Shown: positions 1 through 9,271, counted from the first letter of the stretch. The stretch is 12,773 nucleotides of DNA from Streptomyces sp. NRRL WC-3549 (GCF_000721935.1 NZ_KL585392.1:21140-33912); one strand, 5' to 3'. Numbers and translations are program-made. Notes: a model not told the origin generated them from the sequence alone.

Positions 1-228
1 GAGGACTACAAGGTCCTCAAGAACAGCTGCCCGGTCACCGGCACGATCGCCGGCACCGCGTACGCGCACTGCGGAACCAACTGGTGGAGCTACGACACCC
101 CGTCGACCATCGCCTCCAAGATGGCCTGGGCGAACAACCAGGGCCTCGGCGGCGCGTTCTTCTGGGAGTTCAGCGGTGACACCGCCAACGGCGAACTCGT
201 GAGCGCGATGGACAGCGGCCTCAACTAG
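1..228 (+). CDS. Secreted family GH18 chitinase, C-terminal end (partial)
   Basis: Only the last 75 residues are present; the frame is open from base 1 and ends at TAG 226-228. The segment contains GGAFFWEFSGD (fragment residues 50-60). I recognise this as the final strand of the GH18 TIM barrel, whose Trp (residue 55) normally forms the floor of the -1 sugar site. Two cysteines (10 and 24) could form a disulfide, which fits an exported enzyme. GH18 chitinases hydrolyse beta-1,4 GlcNAc links in chitin by substrate-assisted catalysis. The catalytic DxxDxDxE motif, signal peptide and any chitin-binding domain lie outside the window. In Streptomyces coelicolor, as I recall, chiC lies on this side of the atp operon, so this is probably its orthologue; I leave the symbol empty because only the tail is visible. 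The gene converges on the DUF2550 gene. Confidence 0.88.
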   Translation, partial: EDYKVLKNSCPVTGTIAGTAYAHCGTNWWSYDTPSTIASKMAWANNQGLGGAFFWEFSGDTANGELVSAMDSGLN

Positions 229-288
229 GGCCGTGACCGGCGATGTCCGTCCCGAAGGAGCGTCGTCCGGTGCCGTGCGAGCGCAAGG

Positions 289-331
289 CGGTCGGAAGTC
301 CTCGTAGCGGAGCTACCAGGGCCTTCGGCCG
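289..331 (+). repeat. Imperfect 20-bp inverted repeat with triloop
   Basis: Arms 289-308 and 312-331 flank the triloop 309-311. Eighteen of 20 positions pair if G-U is allowed; the mismatches are 303/317 and 297/323. The three wobble positions (292/328, 295/325, 299/321) are G-U in plus-strand RNA but would be A-C in minus-strand RNA. The structure therefore favours the chitinase transcript's 3' end. It resembles a palindromic element I recall in Streptomyces intergenic regions (cores such as GGAAGTCCTCGTAG), but I cannot confirm copy number here. Confidence 0.6.
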
Positions 332-483
332 ACGCGGCGAGCGTGCGTGCCGGGCGGCGCTGCGGGCGGAGCTCGCCGGAAGCGGCACCAGGGCGTCCTC
401 CGGGAGCCCCGCCCGTCCCGCCCTCCGGCGGACGGCGCCGCTTGTGGAGCACTCCCTGATCCCCATGAGGTAGCCGCACCCCG

Positions 484-531
484 GGAAAAGCGCCGGGGAG
501 ACAGGTCCGCCCCCTGTCTCCCCGGTTTTCC
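484..531. terminator. Bidirectional Rho-independent terminator
   Basis: A perfect 13-bp stem (493-505 with 513-525) encloses a 7-nt loop and is followed on the plus strand by TTTT (526-529). On the other side lies AAAA (486-489), which gives a U-tract on the minus strand. The A and T tracts with their flanking GG/CC also pair (484-489 with 526-531, around a GCG bulge 490-492). This is the expected form of a terminator serving two convergent units: the chitinase gene from the left and the atp-DUF2550 unit from the right. Confidence 0.85.
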
Positions 532-574
532 GTGTGTGCGGCCCTGCATCACGCCGGCCCGCCGGCCCTTGCCC

Positions 575-593
575 GGACCACTGCCCGTGGTCC
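575..593. repeat. 7-bp hairpin GGACCAC/GTGGTCC
   Basis: Perfect arms 575-581 and 587-593 with a 5-nt loop. There is no U-tract. It is one of three hairpins between the terminator and the DUF2550 stop and may act as an mRNA 3'-end stabiliser or back-up terminator. Confidence 0.5.
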
Positions 594-644
594 TCGCCGC
601 CGCCGTCGGGGGTGGGCGCGGCGCCACAGGGAGAACCGCTCACC

Positions 645-676
645 GTGCCCACGCGACGGCCGCGCCGCGTGGGCAC
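645..676. terminator. 11-bp hairpin, possible U-less terminator
   Basis: Perfect 11-bp arms (645-655, GTGCCCACGCG, with 666-676) enclose a 10-nt loop, 66 bases beyond the DUF2550 stop in the minus direction. No T-tract follows. Streptomyces terminators often lack one, so termination of the atp-DUF2550 transcript here is plausible but unproven. Confidence 0.5.
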
Positions 677-692
677 GCCAAGGAGACGGAAC

Positions 693-714
693 CCAGTGCC
701 GCTTCCGGCACTGG
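693..714. terminator. 9-bp hairpin with tetraloop after the DUF2550 gene
   Basis: Perfect arms CCAGTGCCG (693-701) and CGGCACTGG (706-714) with a 4-nt loop, 28 bases past the DUF2550 stop codon on the minus strand. It is the first stable structure the transcript would meet, with no U-tract. It could be a terminator or a barrier to 3' exonucleases. Confidence 0.5.
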
Positions 715-741
715 CGGGCCGGGCGCCGCGACGGGGCGCAC

Positions 742-1188
742 CTAGGCCACGTTGACGCGCTGGCCGGGCGGTGCCGCCTCCAGCCAGGCCAGGAAGCCGG
801 TCAGGGCGTCCTCGCTCATCGCCAGCTCCAGGCGTGTCCCCCGGTGGAGGCAGCCGAGCACGACGGAGTCGGACAGGAGCGCCAGCTCCTCCTCGCCCTC
901 GGGCAGCCGGCGGGCGACCACCTCGATGGCCGCACGCTCCAGACCGCGGCGCGGTCGGGGCGAGTAGGAGAAGACGCGGAACCAGTCGACGCGGTCACCG
1001 TGGTAGCGGGCGACCCCGTACACCCAGCCCTTGCCGGACGGGTCGGGTTCCGGGGAGATGTCCCAGCGCAGGCTGCAGTCGAAGGTGCCGCCGGACCGCT
1101 GCAGCAGCCGCCGGCGCAGGCCGAAGACGAACAGGCCCGCAGCCACCAGTACGACGACCAGGCCGCACACCCACAACGCGAGGACCAT
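742..1188 (-). CDS. DUF2550 family membrane-anchored protein
   Basis: The 148-residue protein starts with one hydrophobic segment (about residues 1-20, ending in FGLRRR). A soluble domain of unknown function follows, with SGGTFDCSLRW, GWVYGVARYHGDRVDWFRVFSYSPRPRR and the ending FLAWLEAAPPGQRVNVA. I assign it to DUF2550 by overall sequence and position: an actinobacterial family member follows atpC in mycobacteria too (Rv1312, from memory). The membrane segment with a following Arg cluster suggests the domain faces the cytoplasm. Start choice: the Shine-Dalgarno AGGAGG (1203-1198) lies 9 nt before ATG 1188 but only 3 nt before GTG 1194, so I prefer ATG; the longer form would add two residues. 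It is 92 nt downstream of atpC with no terminator between and is probably co-transcribed. A role with ATP synthase is inferred from synteny only. Confidence 0.85.
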   Translation of the reverse strand: MVLALWVCGLVVVLVAAGLFVFGLRRRLLQRSGGTFDCSLRWDISPEPDPSGKGWVYGVARYHGDRVDWFRVFSYSPRPRRGLERAAIEVVARRLPEGEEELALLSDSVVLGCLHRGTRLELAMSEDALTGFLAWLEAAPPGQRVNVA

Positions 1189-1197
1189 TCCCACCGA

Positions 1198-1203
1198 CCT
1201 CCT
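1198..1203 (-). promoter_or_regulatory. Ribosome-binding site deciding the DUF2550 start
   Basis: AGGAGG on the minus strand, 9 nt before ATG 1188 and 3 nt before GTG 1194. The spacing favours the ATG. Confidence 0.7.
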
Positions 1204-1280
1204 CGCATCGTCGAGTAACGGATACCTCTGGAGGAGTCCAGAACGGCCGCGGCTGAGTCAAAAACACGTGGTGGGGGCGA

Positions 1281-1655
1281 TCAGCCCGCCGCCACCGCCC
1301 GCAGTCGCACCGCGGCGCGGCGCTCGGCGGCACCGTCCGTGTCCGACTTGGCGCGCTCCAGCGCACGCTCGGCGCGCTGGGCGTCGATCTCCTCCGCCAG
1401 CTCCGCGATCTCCGCGAGCAGCGAGAGCTTGTTGTCCGCGAACGAGATGAATCCGCCGTGCACGGCGGCGACGACAGTGCCGCCGTCACTCGTGCGGATC
1501 ATCACCGGGCCCGACTCCAGCACACCCAGAAGCGGCTGGTGACCGGGCATGATCCCGATGTCGCCGGACGTGGTACGTGCGACGACGAGGGTGGCCTCGC
1601 CGGACCAGACACTACGGTCCGCGGCGACCAGCTCGACATGCAGCTCAGCAGCCAA
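1281..1655 (-). CDS. atpC: ATP synthase epsilon subunit (F1)
   Basis: The 124-residue epsilon subunit is part of the central rotor stalk. It couples gamma to the c-ring and can inhibit ATP hydrolysis. The N-terminal beta-sandwich is clear: LHVELVAADRSVWSGEATLVVARTTSGDIGIMPGHQPLLG, then GGFISFADNKLSLLAEIAE. A charged two-helix C-terminal region follows (LAEEIDAQRAERALERAK). The start codon is TTG at 1655, supported by GAGGAG (1667-1662) 6 nt upstream and by the family-typical N-terminus MAAELHVELVA. No ATG or GTG in frame gives a complete first strand. It is the last atp gene, 109 nt after atpD, and that gap holds two hairpins that could set its low expression relative to beta. Confidence 0.96.
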   Translation of the reverse strand: MAAELHVELVAADRSVWSGEATLVVARTTSGDIGIMPGHQPLLGVLESGPVMIRTSDGGTVVAAVHGGFISFADNKLSLLAEIAELAEEIDAQRAERALERAKSDTDGAAERRAAVRLRAVAAG

Positions 1656-1661
1656 GGGTGG

Positions 1662-1667
1662 CTCCTC
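1662..1667 (-). promoter_or_regulatory. Ribosome-binding site supporting the atpC TTG start
   Basis: GAGGAG on the minus strand lies 6 nt before TTG 1655. This good Shine-Dalgarno match and spacing support the rare start codon. Confidence 0.7.
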
Positions 1668-1674
1668 GGGTCAC

Positions 1675-1696
1675 CACCCGGCGGTCGTGCCGGGTG
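1675..1696 (-). repeat. 8-bp hairpin just upstream of the atpC ribosome-binding site
   Basis: Perfect arms CACCCGGC (1675-1682) and GCCGGGTG (1689-1696) with a 6-nt loop. In the minus-strand mRNA it ends 7 nt before the atpC Shine-Dalgarno. It could limit access to the site or protect a processed 5' end. Confidence 0.5.
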
Positions 1697-1721
1697 TTGG
1701 GTCAATTCTACGGGGCGTGGT

Positions 1722-1750
1722 GAGGGGGGCGGGACACACCCACCCCCCTC
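1722..1750 (-). repeat. 12-bp hairpin after the atpD stop codon
   Basis: Arms 1722-1729 (GAGGGGGG) and 1743-1750 pair perfectly. Then 1730/1742 forms a U-G wobble only in minus-strand RNA, then GGG 1731-1733 pairs with CCC 1739-1741 around a 5-nt loop. It starts 14 nt past the atpD stop. No U-tract follows, so full termination is unlikely; a 3'-stabilising or attenuating structure between atpD and atpC is more probable. Confidence 0.6.
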
Positions 1751-1764
1751 GGTGAGCCGGAGGC

Positions 1765-4127
<2,363 letters not shown>

Positions 4128-4130
4128 CGA

Positions 4131-5708
<1,578 letters not shown>

Positions 5709-5729
5709 CTGGGTTCCCTGCTCTCCTTG

Positions 5730-5808
5730 TTGGGCCCGAAGTTTCTCAATGGGGTCTGGGGGCGACCCCCAGGAATCTTCTGCAATTTCTGCACGGCCCA
5801 ACCGGGCC
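5730..5808 (-). repeat. Nested palindromes in the atpH-atpA spacer
   Basis: A 7-bp GC hairpin, CTGGGGG (5756-5762) with CCCCCAG (5766-5772) and a 3-nt loop, sits inside an outer 7-bp pair, TTGGGCC (5730-5736) with GGCCCAA (5795-5801). GGCCC (5795-5799) can instead pair with GGGCC (5804-5808) across a 4-nt loop, so two folds exclude each other. CTGGGGG/CCCCCAG palindromes are frequent between Streptomyces genes as far as I recall. The structure ends about 21 nt before the atpA start codon. Confidence 0.55.
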
Positions 5809-5851
5809 GCTGTTCTTGCTCGTTCAGGTTGGTGCGGTACGTGCGGCGCTG

Positions 5852-6667
5852 TCAGCCGGCCATCCTGCGGGTCGCCTCTTCGAGGCGTTCCGCGATCGTG
5901 CCGTTGATGACCTCGTCACCGACGCTCACCGAGATCCCGCCGAGGACCGAGGGGTCCACGTCCAGGTTCAGGTGCATCGTGCGGCCGTAGATCTTCGCCA
6001 GGGCGGCGCCGAGGCGCTGCTTCTGCCGGTCGGACAGCGGCACCGCCGAGGTGACGACGGCGACCGCGCGGTCCCGGCGCTCCGCGGCGAGCTTGGACAG
6101 GGACTCGAGTCCCTCTTCCAGGCTACGTCCACGGGGCTGCGTCACCAGACGCGTCACGACGCGCTCGGTGGCCGGCTGGGCCTTGCCGCCGAGCAGACCG
6201 CGCAGCAGCCCGCTCTTGGCGGAGGCCGGGGCCGTCCGGTCGGTCAGGGCGGCGCGCAGTCCCGTGTCGGAACCCACGATCCGGCCGAACCGGAAGAGCT
6301 CGTCCTCCACGTCGTCGAGCACACCGGCGCGCTGGGCCGCGGTGAGGTCGGCGGTGTCCGCCAGCTCCTCGACCGAGTCCACCAGGTCACGCGACCGCGA
6401 CCAGCGGGAGCGGACCATGCCGGAGACCAGGTCCACGGCTTCGCCGCCCACCTGGCCGCGCAGCAGGCGCCCGGCGAGCTCGGCCTTGGCCTCGCCGCCC
6501 TGCGACGGGTCGGTCAGGACCCGGCGCAGCGACACCTCGCGGTGGAGCAGCGCGGTGACGGCCGCCAGGTCCTCGGCGAGCTTCGCCGCGTCGACCGACG
6601 TGGAGTCGGTCAGCGCGTCGAGACGCTCACGTGCGGACGCCAGTGCCTCGCGGCTCGCTCCGTTCAT
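5852..6667 (-). CDS. atpH: ATP synthase delta subunit (peripheral stalk/F1)
   Basis: The 271-residue delta subunit joins the b stalk to the top of F1 at alpha. It begins [21 protein letters not shown] and ends with the conserved signature region [37 protein letters not shown], which matches the OSCP/delta C-terminus. It is about 90 residues longer than the E. coli protein. Actinobacterial delta subunits are long, and in mycobacteria b and delta are fused; here they remain separate. ATG 6667 overlaps the atpF TGA by four bases (ATGA), which implies coupled translation and near-equal dosage of the stalk partners. Confidence 0.95.
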   Translation of the reverse strand: MNGASREALASARERLDALTDSTSVDAAKLAEDLAAVTALLHREVSLRRVLTDPSQGGEAKAELAGRLLRGQVGGEAVDLVSGMVRSRWSRSRDLVDSVEELADTADLTAAQRAGVLDDVEDELFRFGRIVGSDTGLRAALTDRTAPASAKSGLLRGLLGGKAQPATERVVTRLVTQPRGRSLEEGLESLSKLAAERRDRAVAVVTSAVPLSDRQKQRLGAALAKIYGRTMHLNLDVDPSVLGGISVSVGDEVINGTIAERLEEATRRMAG

Positions 6668-7200
6668 CGGACGGCCTCGGCCTTCGCCTCGAGCTCGTCG
6701 AGGAAACGGTCGACCGTGCCGCTCTGGCGGGCGTGGTCCTCGAGGGACTCGCCGACGAGCTTGCCGGCCAGGGCGGTGGCGAGCGCGCCCACGTCCTGAC
6801 GCAGCGCGGAGGCAGCGGCCTTGCGGTCGGCCTCGATCTGGGCGTGGCCGGCGGCGATGATCTCCTCGCGCTGCCGCTGACCCTCCGCCCGCATCTCCGC
6901 GATGATCACGGAGCCCTGCTCGGTGGCCTCCTGGCGGAGACGCGCCGCTTCGTGCCGGGCCTCGGCGAGCTGAGCCTTGTACTGCTCAAGAACGCTCTGG
7001 GCCTCGGTCTGGGCCGCATCGGCCTTCTCGATACCGCCTTCGATGGCTTCGCGACGCTCTTCCAGAACCTGGTTGATGTTCGGGAGGAGCTTCTTGGCAA
7101 AGACGAAGAAGACGATGCCGAAACAGATCAGGCCGATGACGACCTCGGGCCAGACCGGGAGCAGAGGATTCTGCGGTTCCGCGGCTGCCAGGTACATCAT
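6664..7200 (-). CDS. atpF: ATP synthase b subunit (Fo peripheral stalk)
   Basis: The 178-residue b subunit has a short N-terminus, one transmembrane helix (about residues 19-40, VVIGLICFGIVFFVFAKKLL) and a long charged helix. That helix includes NQVLEERREAIEGGIEKADAAQTEAQSVLEQYKAQLAEARHEAARLRQEA and forms the dimeric stalk. It ends [18 protein letters not shown], the delta-contacting end. Two adjacent ATGs (7200 and 7197) follow GGAAGG at 6 and 9 nt; either could initiate and the difference is one Met. No second b-like (b') gene is present, so a b homodimer is expected. It lies 37 nt after atpE and overlaps atpH by 4 nt. Confidence 0.96.
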   Translation of the reverse strand: MMYLAAAEPQNPLLPVWPEVVIGLICFGIVFFVFAKKLLPNINQVLEERREAIEGGIEKADAAQTEAQSVLEQYKAQLAEARHEAARLRQEATEQGSVIIAEMRAEGQRQREEIIAAGHAQIEADRKAAASALRQDVGALATALAGKLVGESLEDHARQSGTVDRFLDELEAKAEAVR

Positions 7201-7237
7201 GGTGGACCTTCCGTCGAATCGGGCTACAGCCGGTACG

Positions 7238-7528
<291 letters not shown>

Positions 7529-7560
7529 CTATGGGTGAGCCGGGAAGTGGCTCCGGTCTC

Positions 7561-8370
7561 TCAGTGCGCCTCTTCGAGCGCCTGGGAGAGGTACGTGGCG
7601 GTCAGCACCGTGAACACGTATGCCTGGAGCGCCTGGATGAAGAGCTCGAAGACGGTCAGGATCAACGTCAGGGCGAACGACGCCGTGGCGTAGACCGTGC
7701 CGAGCACGGTGGTGAGCATGTACCAGCTGGCGATCGTGAAGATCAGGATCAGCATGTGGCCGGCGAACATGTTCGCGAAGAGTCGGACGGCCAGGGTGAA
7801 CGGCCGCACGAAGATGTTCGAGACGAACTCGATCGGCGTCAGGATGACGTAGATCGGCTTCGGCAGACCACTGGGCACACAGAGGTTCCGGATACCGCCG
7901 ACGAAACCGTTCGACCTGAAGGTCACGGTCATGTAGGTGATCCAGACGACCACGGCCAGACCGGCCGGGTAGGCGATGATCGAGCTCACCGGGACCTGCC
8001 CCAGCGGGATCACCGCCCAGAGGTTCAGCATCCAGACGAAGAAGAACAGGGAGACCAGGAAGGGGACGAACGGCTCCCCCTTCTTGCCGATGACCTCGCG
8101 GGCGATGCCCCGGTGCACGAAGTCGTAGAGCGCCTCCGCCACCATCTGGAGCTTGCCCGGTACGAGCTTCGGCTTGGAGAAGGCGGCCCAGAAGAAACCG
8201 ATGATCACGATGCTGCCGATGGCGGCAAGCAGCATCGGCTTGTTGATCTCGACGCCACCGACTTCAGCGATGGGTTCGAAGATGAACGACCACACGGTGG
8301 GAGCCGGGAAGCCGCACCCCTTGAAAAGGTGGCAATCGGTCTCGAAGGCGAGCAACTGGTCAGCACTCAC
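7561..8370 (-). CDS. atpB: ATP synthase a subunit (Fo proton channel)
   Basis: The 269-residue polytopic membrane protein forms the two half-channels beside the c-ring. The conserved block PFTLAVRLFANMFAGH contains the essential Arg (Arg196), and FELFIQALQAYVFTVLTATYL is the last helix. The N-terminus (SADQLLAFETDCHLFKGCGFPAP) matches actinobacterial a subunits. I choose GTG 8370 because AAGGAG (8382-8377) lies 6 nt upstream and the protein begins MSADQLLAFE. The frame runs open to 8535 but the extra residues look like untranslated leader. It is separated by 268 nt from atpI and by 83 nt from atpE, the loosest spacing in the operon. A tiny leader ORF overlaps its start. Confidence 0.97.
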   Translation of the reverse strand: MSADQLLAFETDCHLFKGCGFPAPTVWSFIFEPIAEVGGVEINKPMLLAAIGSIVIIGFFWAAFSKPKLVPGKLQMVAEALYDFVHRGIAREVIGKKGEPFVPFLVSLFFFVWMLNLWAVIPLGQVPVSSIIAYPAGLAVVVWITYMTVTFRSNGFVGGIRNLCVPSGLPKPIYVILTPIEFVSNIFVRPFTLAVRLFANMFAGHMLILIFTIASWYMLTTVLGTVYATASFALTLILTVFELFIQALQAYVFTVLTATYLSQALEEAH

Positions 8371-8395
8371 CGCGAGCTCCTTCGATATGACGCAT
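8360..8395 (-). other. Possible 11-codon leader ORF overlapping the atpB start
   Basis: ATG at 8395 opens a frame encoding MRHIEGARGEC that stops at TGA 8362-8360, inside the first codons of atpB. GAGGAAG lies about 8 nt upstream of its ATG. Translation would pass through the atpB Shine-Dalgarno and end just after the atpB start, so termination-reinitiation is possible. It may also be chance. Confidence 0.25.
8377..8382 (-). promoter_or_regulatory. Ribosome-binding site fixing the atpB GTG start
   Basis: AAGGAG on the minus strand, 6 nt before GTG 8370. It decides the start against the longer open frame. Confidence 0.75.
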
Positions 8396-8520
8396 AGGTA
8401 CGGCTTCCTCGATGTGTCGGCGTGACGCGCGGCCACGTAGCGGCACTGGACTGGATATCGCGGGAGGACGGCACGACCGGCACAACGCCAGGGCCGTCCG
8501 GAGAAAGGCGGTGAACCCGC

Positions 8521-8541
8521 GATGCTGTCCCGCACAGCATC
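8521..8541 (-). repeat. 8-bp hairpin in the atpI-atpB gap
   Basis: Perfect arms GATGCTGT (8521-8528) and ACAGCATC (8534-8541) with a 5-nt loop, about midway in the 268-nt gap (8371-8638) that holds no gene larger than the leader ORF. A second small palindrome, CACA-CGA-TGTG, is at 8550-8560. The gap also has a TATCGT hexamer on the minus strand (near 8580) but no good -35 partner. The hairpin could be a processing or attenuation point separating atpI from the structural genes. Confidence 0.5.
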
Positions 8542-8638
8542 CGGCGCTTCACACGATGTGCTCTCGAAGTCGGACGATAGCAGCCCTGGGAGTGGGTTCT
8601 TATTCGGCCCCTACCCAGGACCGGCGCACAGCCGGAAC

Positions 8639-9070
8639 TCACGAGCGGACCTCCGGCCCGGTCGGCGACTTGTCCGAATCGACCACGACATAAGGGGTCT
8701 TGGCCCGGACGTTCGACCACGCCTGGGAGGCGATCCAGACGAGCACCGCACCGAGCATGGTGATTCCGAAGACCCTGCTGTCCATGAACGTCACATCGCG
8801 GAAGATCCGCAGCAGGAGCAGCAGCACCAGGATCTGGGTGGTGTAGACGAGAAGGCCGGCGCCGAGAAGCAGCTCGGGCCAGCGCTGCCCCACCACGCTC
8901 ATGCCGTACAGCCCCGCACCGAAGAAGACCAGGACCAGGACCGCACCGAGGCCCGCACCGACGGCGCCGGACGAACCCGCCACGAACGCGCCCACCCCGA
9001 CACCGACCAGGCCGGCGCACACGGTGGGAATGGCGGCGCCGCGGAGAATTCGGGCGTCGTTCGACTGCAT
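8639..9070 (-). CDS. atpI: ATP synthase protein I (assembly factor)
   Basis: The 143-residue small membrane protein has four predicted transmembrane segments (about 13-32, 37-56, 68-90 and 100-119) and a short polar C-terminus (VRAKTPYVVVDSDKSPTGPEVRS). Position first in the operon, size and topology identify it as AtpI. In other bacteria AtpI is a non-essential factor helping c-ring assembly or ion supply. Sequence conservation of this family is low, so the assignment rests mostly on context. The start is ATG 9070, with GGAG (9082-9079) 8 nt upstream; the frame is open further upstream but that part lies in the leader. An approximately 133-nt leader precedes it. Confidence 0.88.
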   Translation of the reverse strand: MQSNDARILRGAAIPTVCAGLVGVGVGAFVAGSSGAVGAGLGAVLVLVFFGAGLYGMSVVGQRWPELLLGAGLLVYTTQILVLLLLLRIFRDVTFMDSRVFGITMLGAVLVWIASQAWSNVRAKTPYVVVDSDKSPTGPEVRS

Positions 9071-9108
9071 GAAGGCTTCTCCAGCAAGGGGACAGAGAAC
9101 GTGGGGTC

Positions 9109-9127
9109 GATCCGCGGCGAGCGGATC
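9109..9127 (-). repeat. Leader hairpin GATCCGC/GCGGATC
   Basis: Perfect 7-bp arms 9109-9115 and 9121-9127 with a 5-nt loop, within the predicted 5' leader of the atp mRNA and about 39 nt before the atpI start. Confidence 0.5.
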
Positions 9128-9154
9128 CGGAGCGGCCATGTGTACTGGTGAGCG

Positions 9155-9190
9155 GTCCGCCGTACTGCGGACTACCAACGCCCAGCTGGG
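9155..9190 (-). repeat. Leader palindromes GTCCGC/GCGGAC and CCCAGCTGGG
   Basis: A 6-bp stem (9155-9160 with 9167-9172, 6-nt loop) and a perfect 10-bp palindrome (9181-9190) lie at the 5' part of the predicted atp leader. They may stabilise the 5' end; the 10-bp palindrome could also be a protein-binding site. Confidence 0.4.
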
Positions 9191-9193
9191 CTC

Positions 9194-9211
9194 TCGTGAA
9201 CGCTATCACAA
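9194..9211 (-). promoter_or_regulatory. Rex-like operator overlapping the atp promoter
   Basis: Read on the minus strand the 18-mer is TTGTGATAGCGTTCACGA. Against the Rex consensus as I remember it (TTGTGAA-N4-TTCACAA) 12 of the 14 fixed positions match. On the plus strand CGTGAACGCTATCACA matches 13 of 16 positions of the S. coelicolor Rex operator consensus TGTGAACGCGTTCACA. It covers the end of the -10 and the predicted start, the position of a repressor. Rex releases DNA when NADH/NAD+ is high and controls respiratory genes. Confidence 0.55.
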
Positions 9212-9238
9212 ACTATTTGATGAGGTCTTTACTCACAA
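9210..9238 (-). promoter_or_regulatory. Predicted atp operon promoter
   Basis: On the minus strand TTGTGA (9238-9233) is followed after a 17-nt spacer by TAGTTT (9215-9210). Start would be near 9203, giving a leader of about 133 nt to atpI. The -35 matches TTGACA in 4 of 6 positions and the -10 has the TAnnnT form typical of vegetative promoters. It lies in the most A/T-rich part of the gap. Confidence 0.6.
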
Positions 9239-9240
9239 AG

Positions 9241-9256
9241 TGTGGTTGCCATCACA
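9241..9256 (-). promoter_or_regulatory. CRP-like palindrome upstream of the atp promoter
   Basis: On the minus strand TGTGATGGCAACCACA matches the classical CRP pattern TGTGA-N6-TCACA at 9 of 10 positions. It is centred at 9248.5, about 45 bp upstream of the predicted start and just outside the -35, a place where an activator could contact polymerase. Rex fits it poorly (9 of 14). Confidence 0.4.
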
Positions 9257-9271
9257 CGTAAGGCCTAAGGC

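Larger units (their letters stand above)
229..741. other. Convergent intergenic region rich in hairpins, no gene
   Basis: These 513 bases separate the chitinase stop from the DUF2550 stop. I see no credible gene: the open frames in it look like chance GC-rich frames without a ribosome-binding site or recognisable protein. It contains at least five inverted repeats, at 289-331, 484-531, 575-593, 645-676 and 693-714, annotated separately. The layout fits a transcription-termination and mRNA-end zone between convergent genes. Confidence 0.75.

Noticed and set aside
1256..1261. TTGACT on the minus strand as a -35 for the DUF2550 gene
   Set aside because: No TAnnnT hexamer follows at 16-19 nt.
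1703..1710. TAGAAT hexamer on the minus strand as an internal atpC promoter
   Set aside because: The -10 is good but no TTGACA-like sequence lies 16-19 nt upstream; that stretch is nearly pure C.
5709..5801. N-terminal extension of atpA to ATG 5801
   Set aside because: The 31 extra residues are encoded by palindromic spacer, do not resemble alpha subunits, and ATG 5708 has a ribosome-binding site and the expected N-terminus.
8371..8535. Longer atpB start at 8535
   Set aside because: The extension is Arg-rich, unlike a membrane protein N-terminus, and crosses a hairpin; GTG 8370 has a proper Shine-Dalgarno.
8575..8615. Extracytoplasmic sigma promoter (GAAC ... CGTC) upstream of atpB
   Set aside because: The spacing of about 19 nt is too long and the -35 context does not match the patterns I know.
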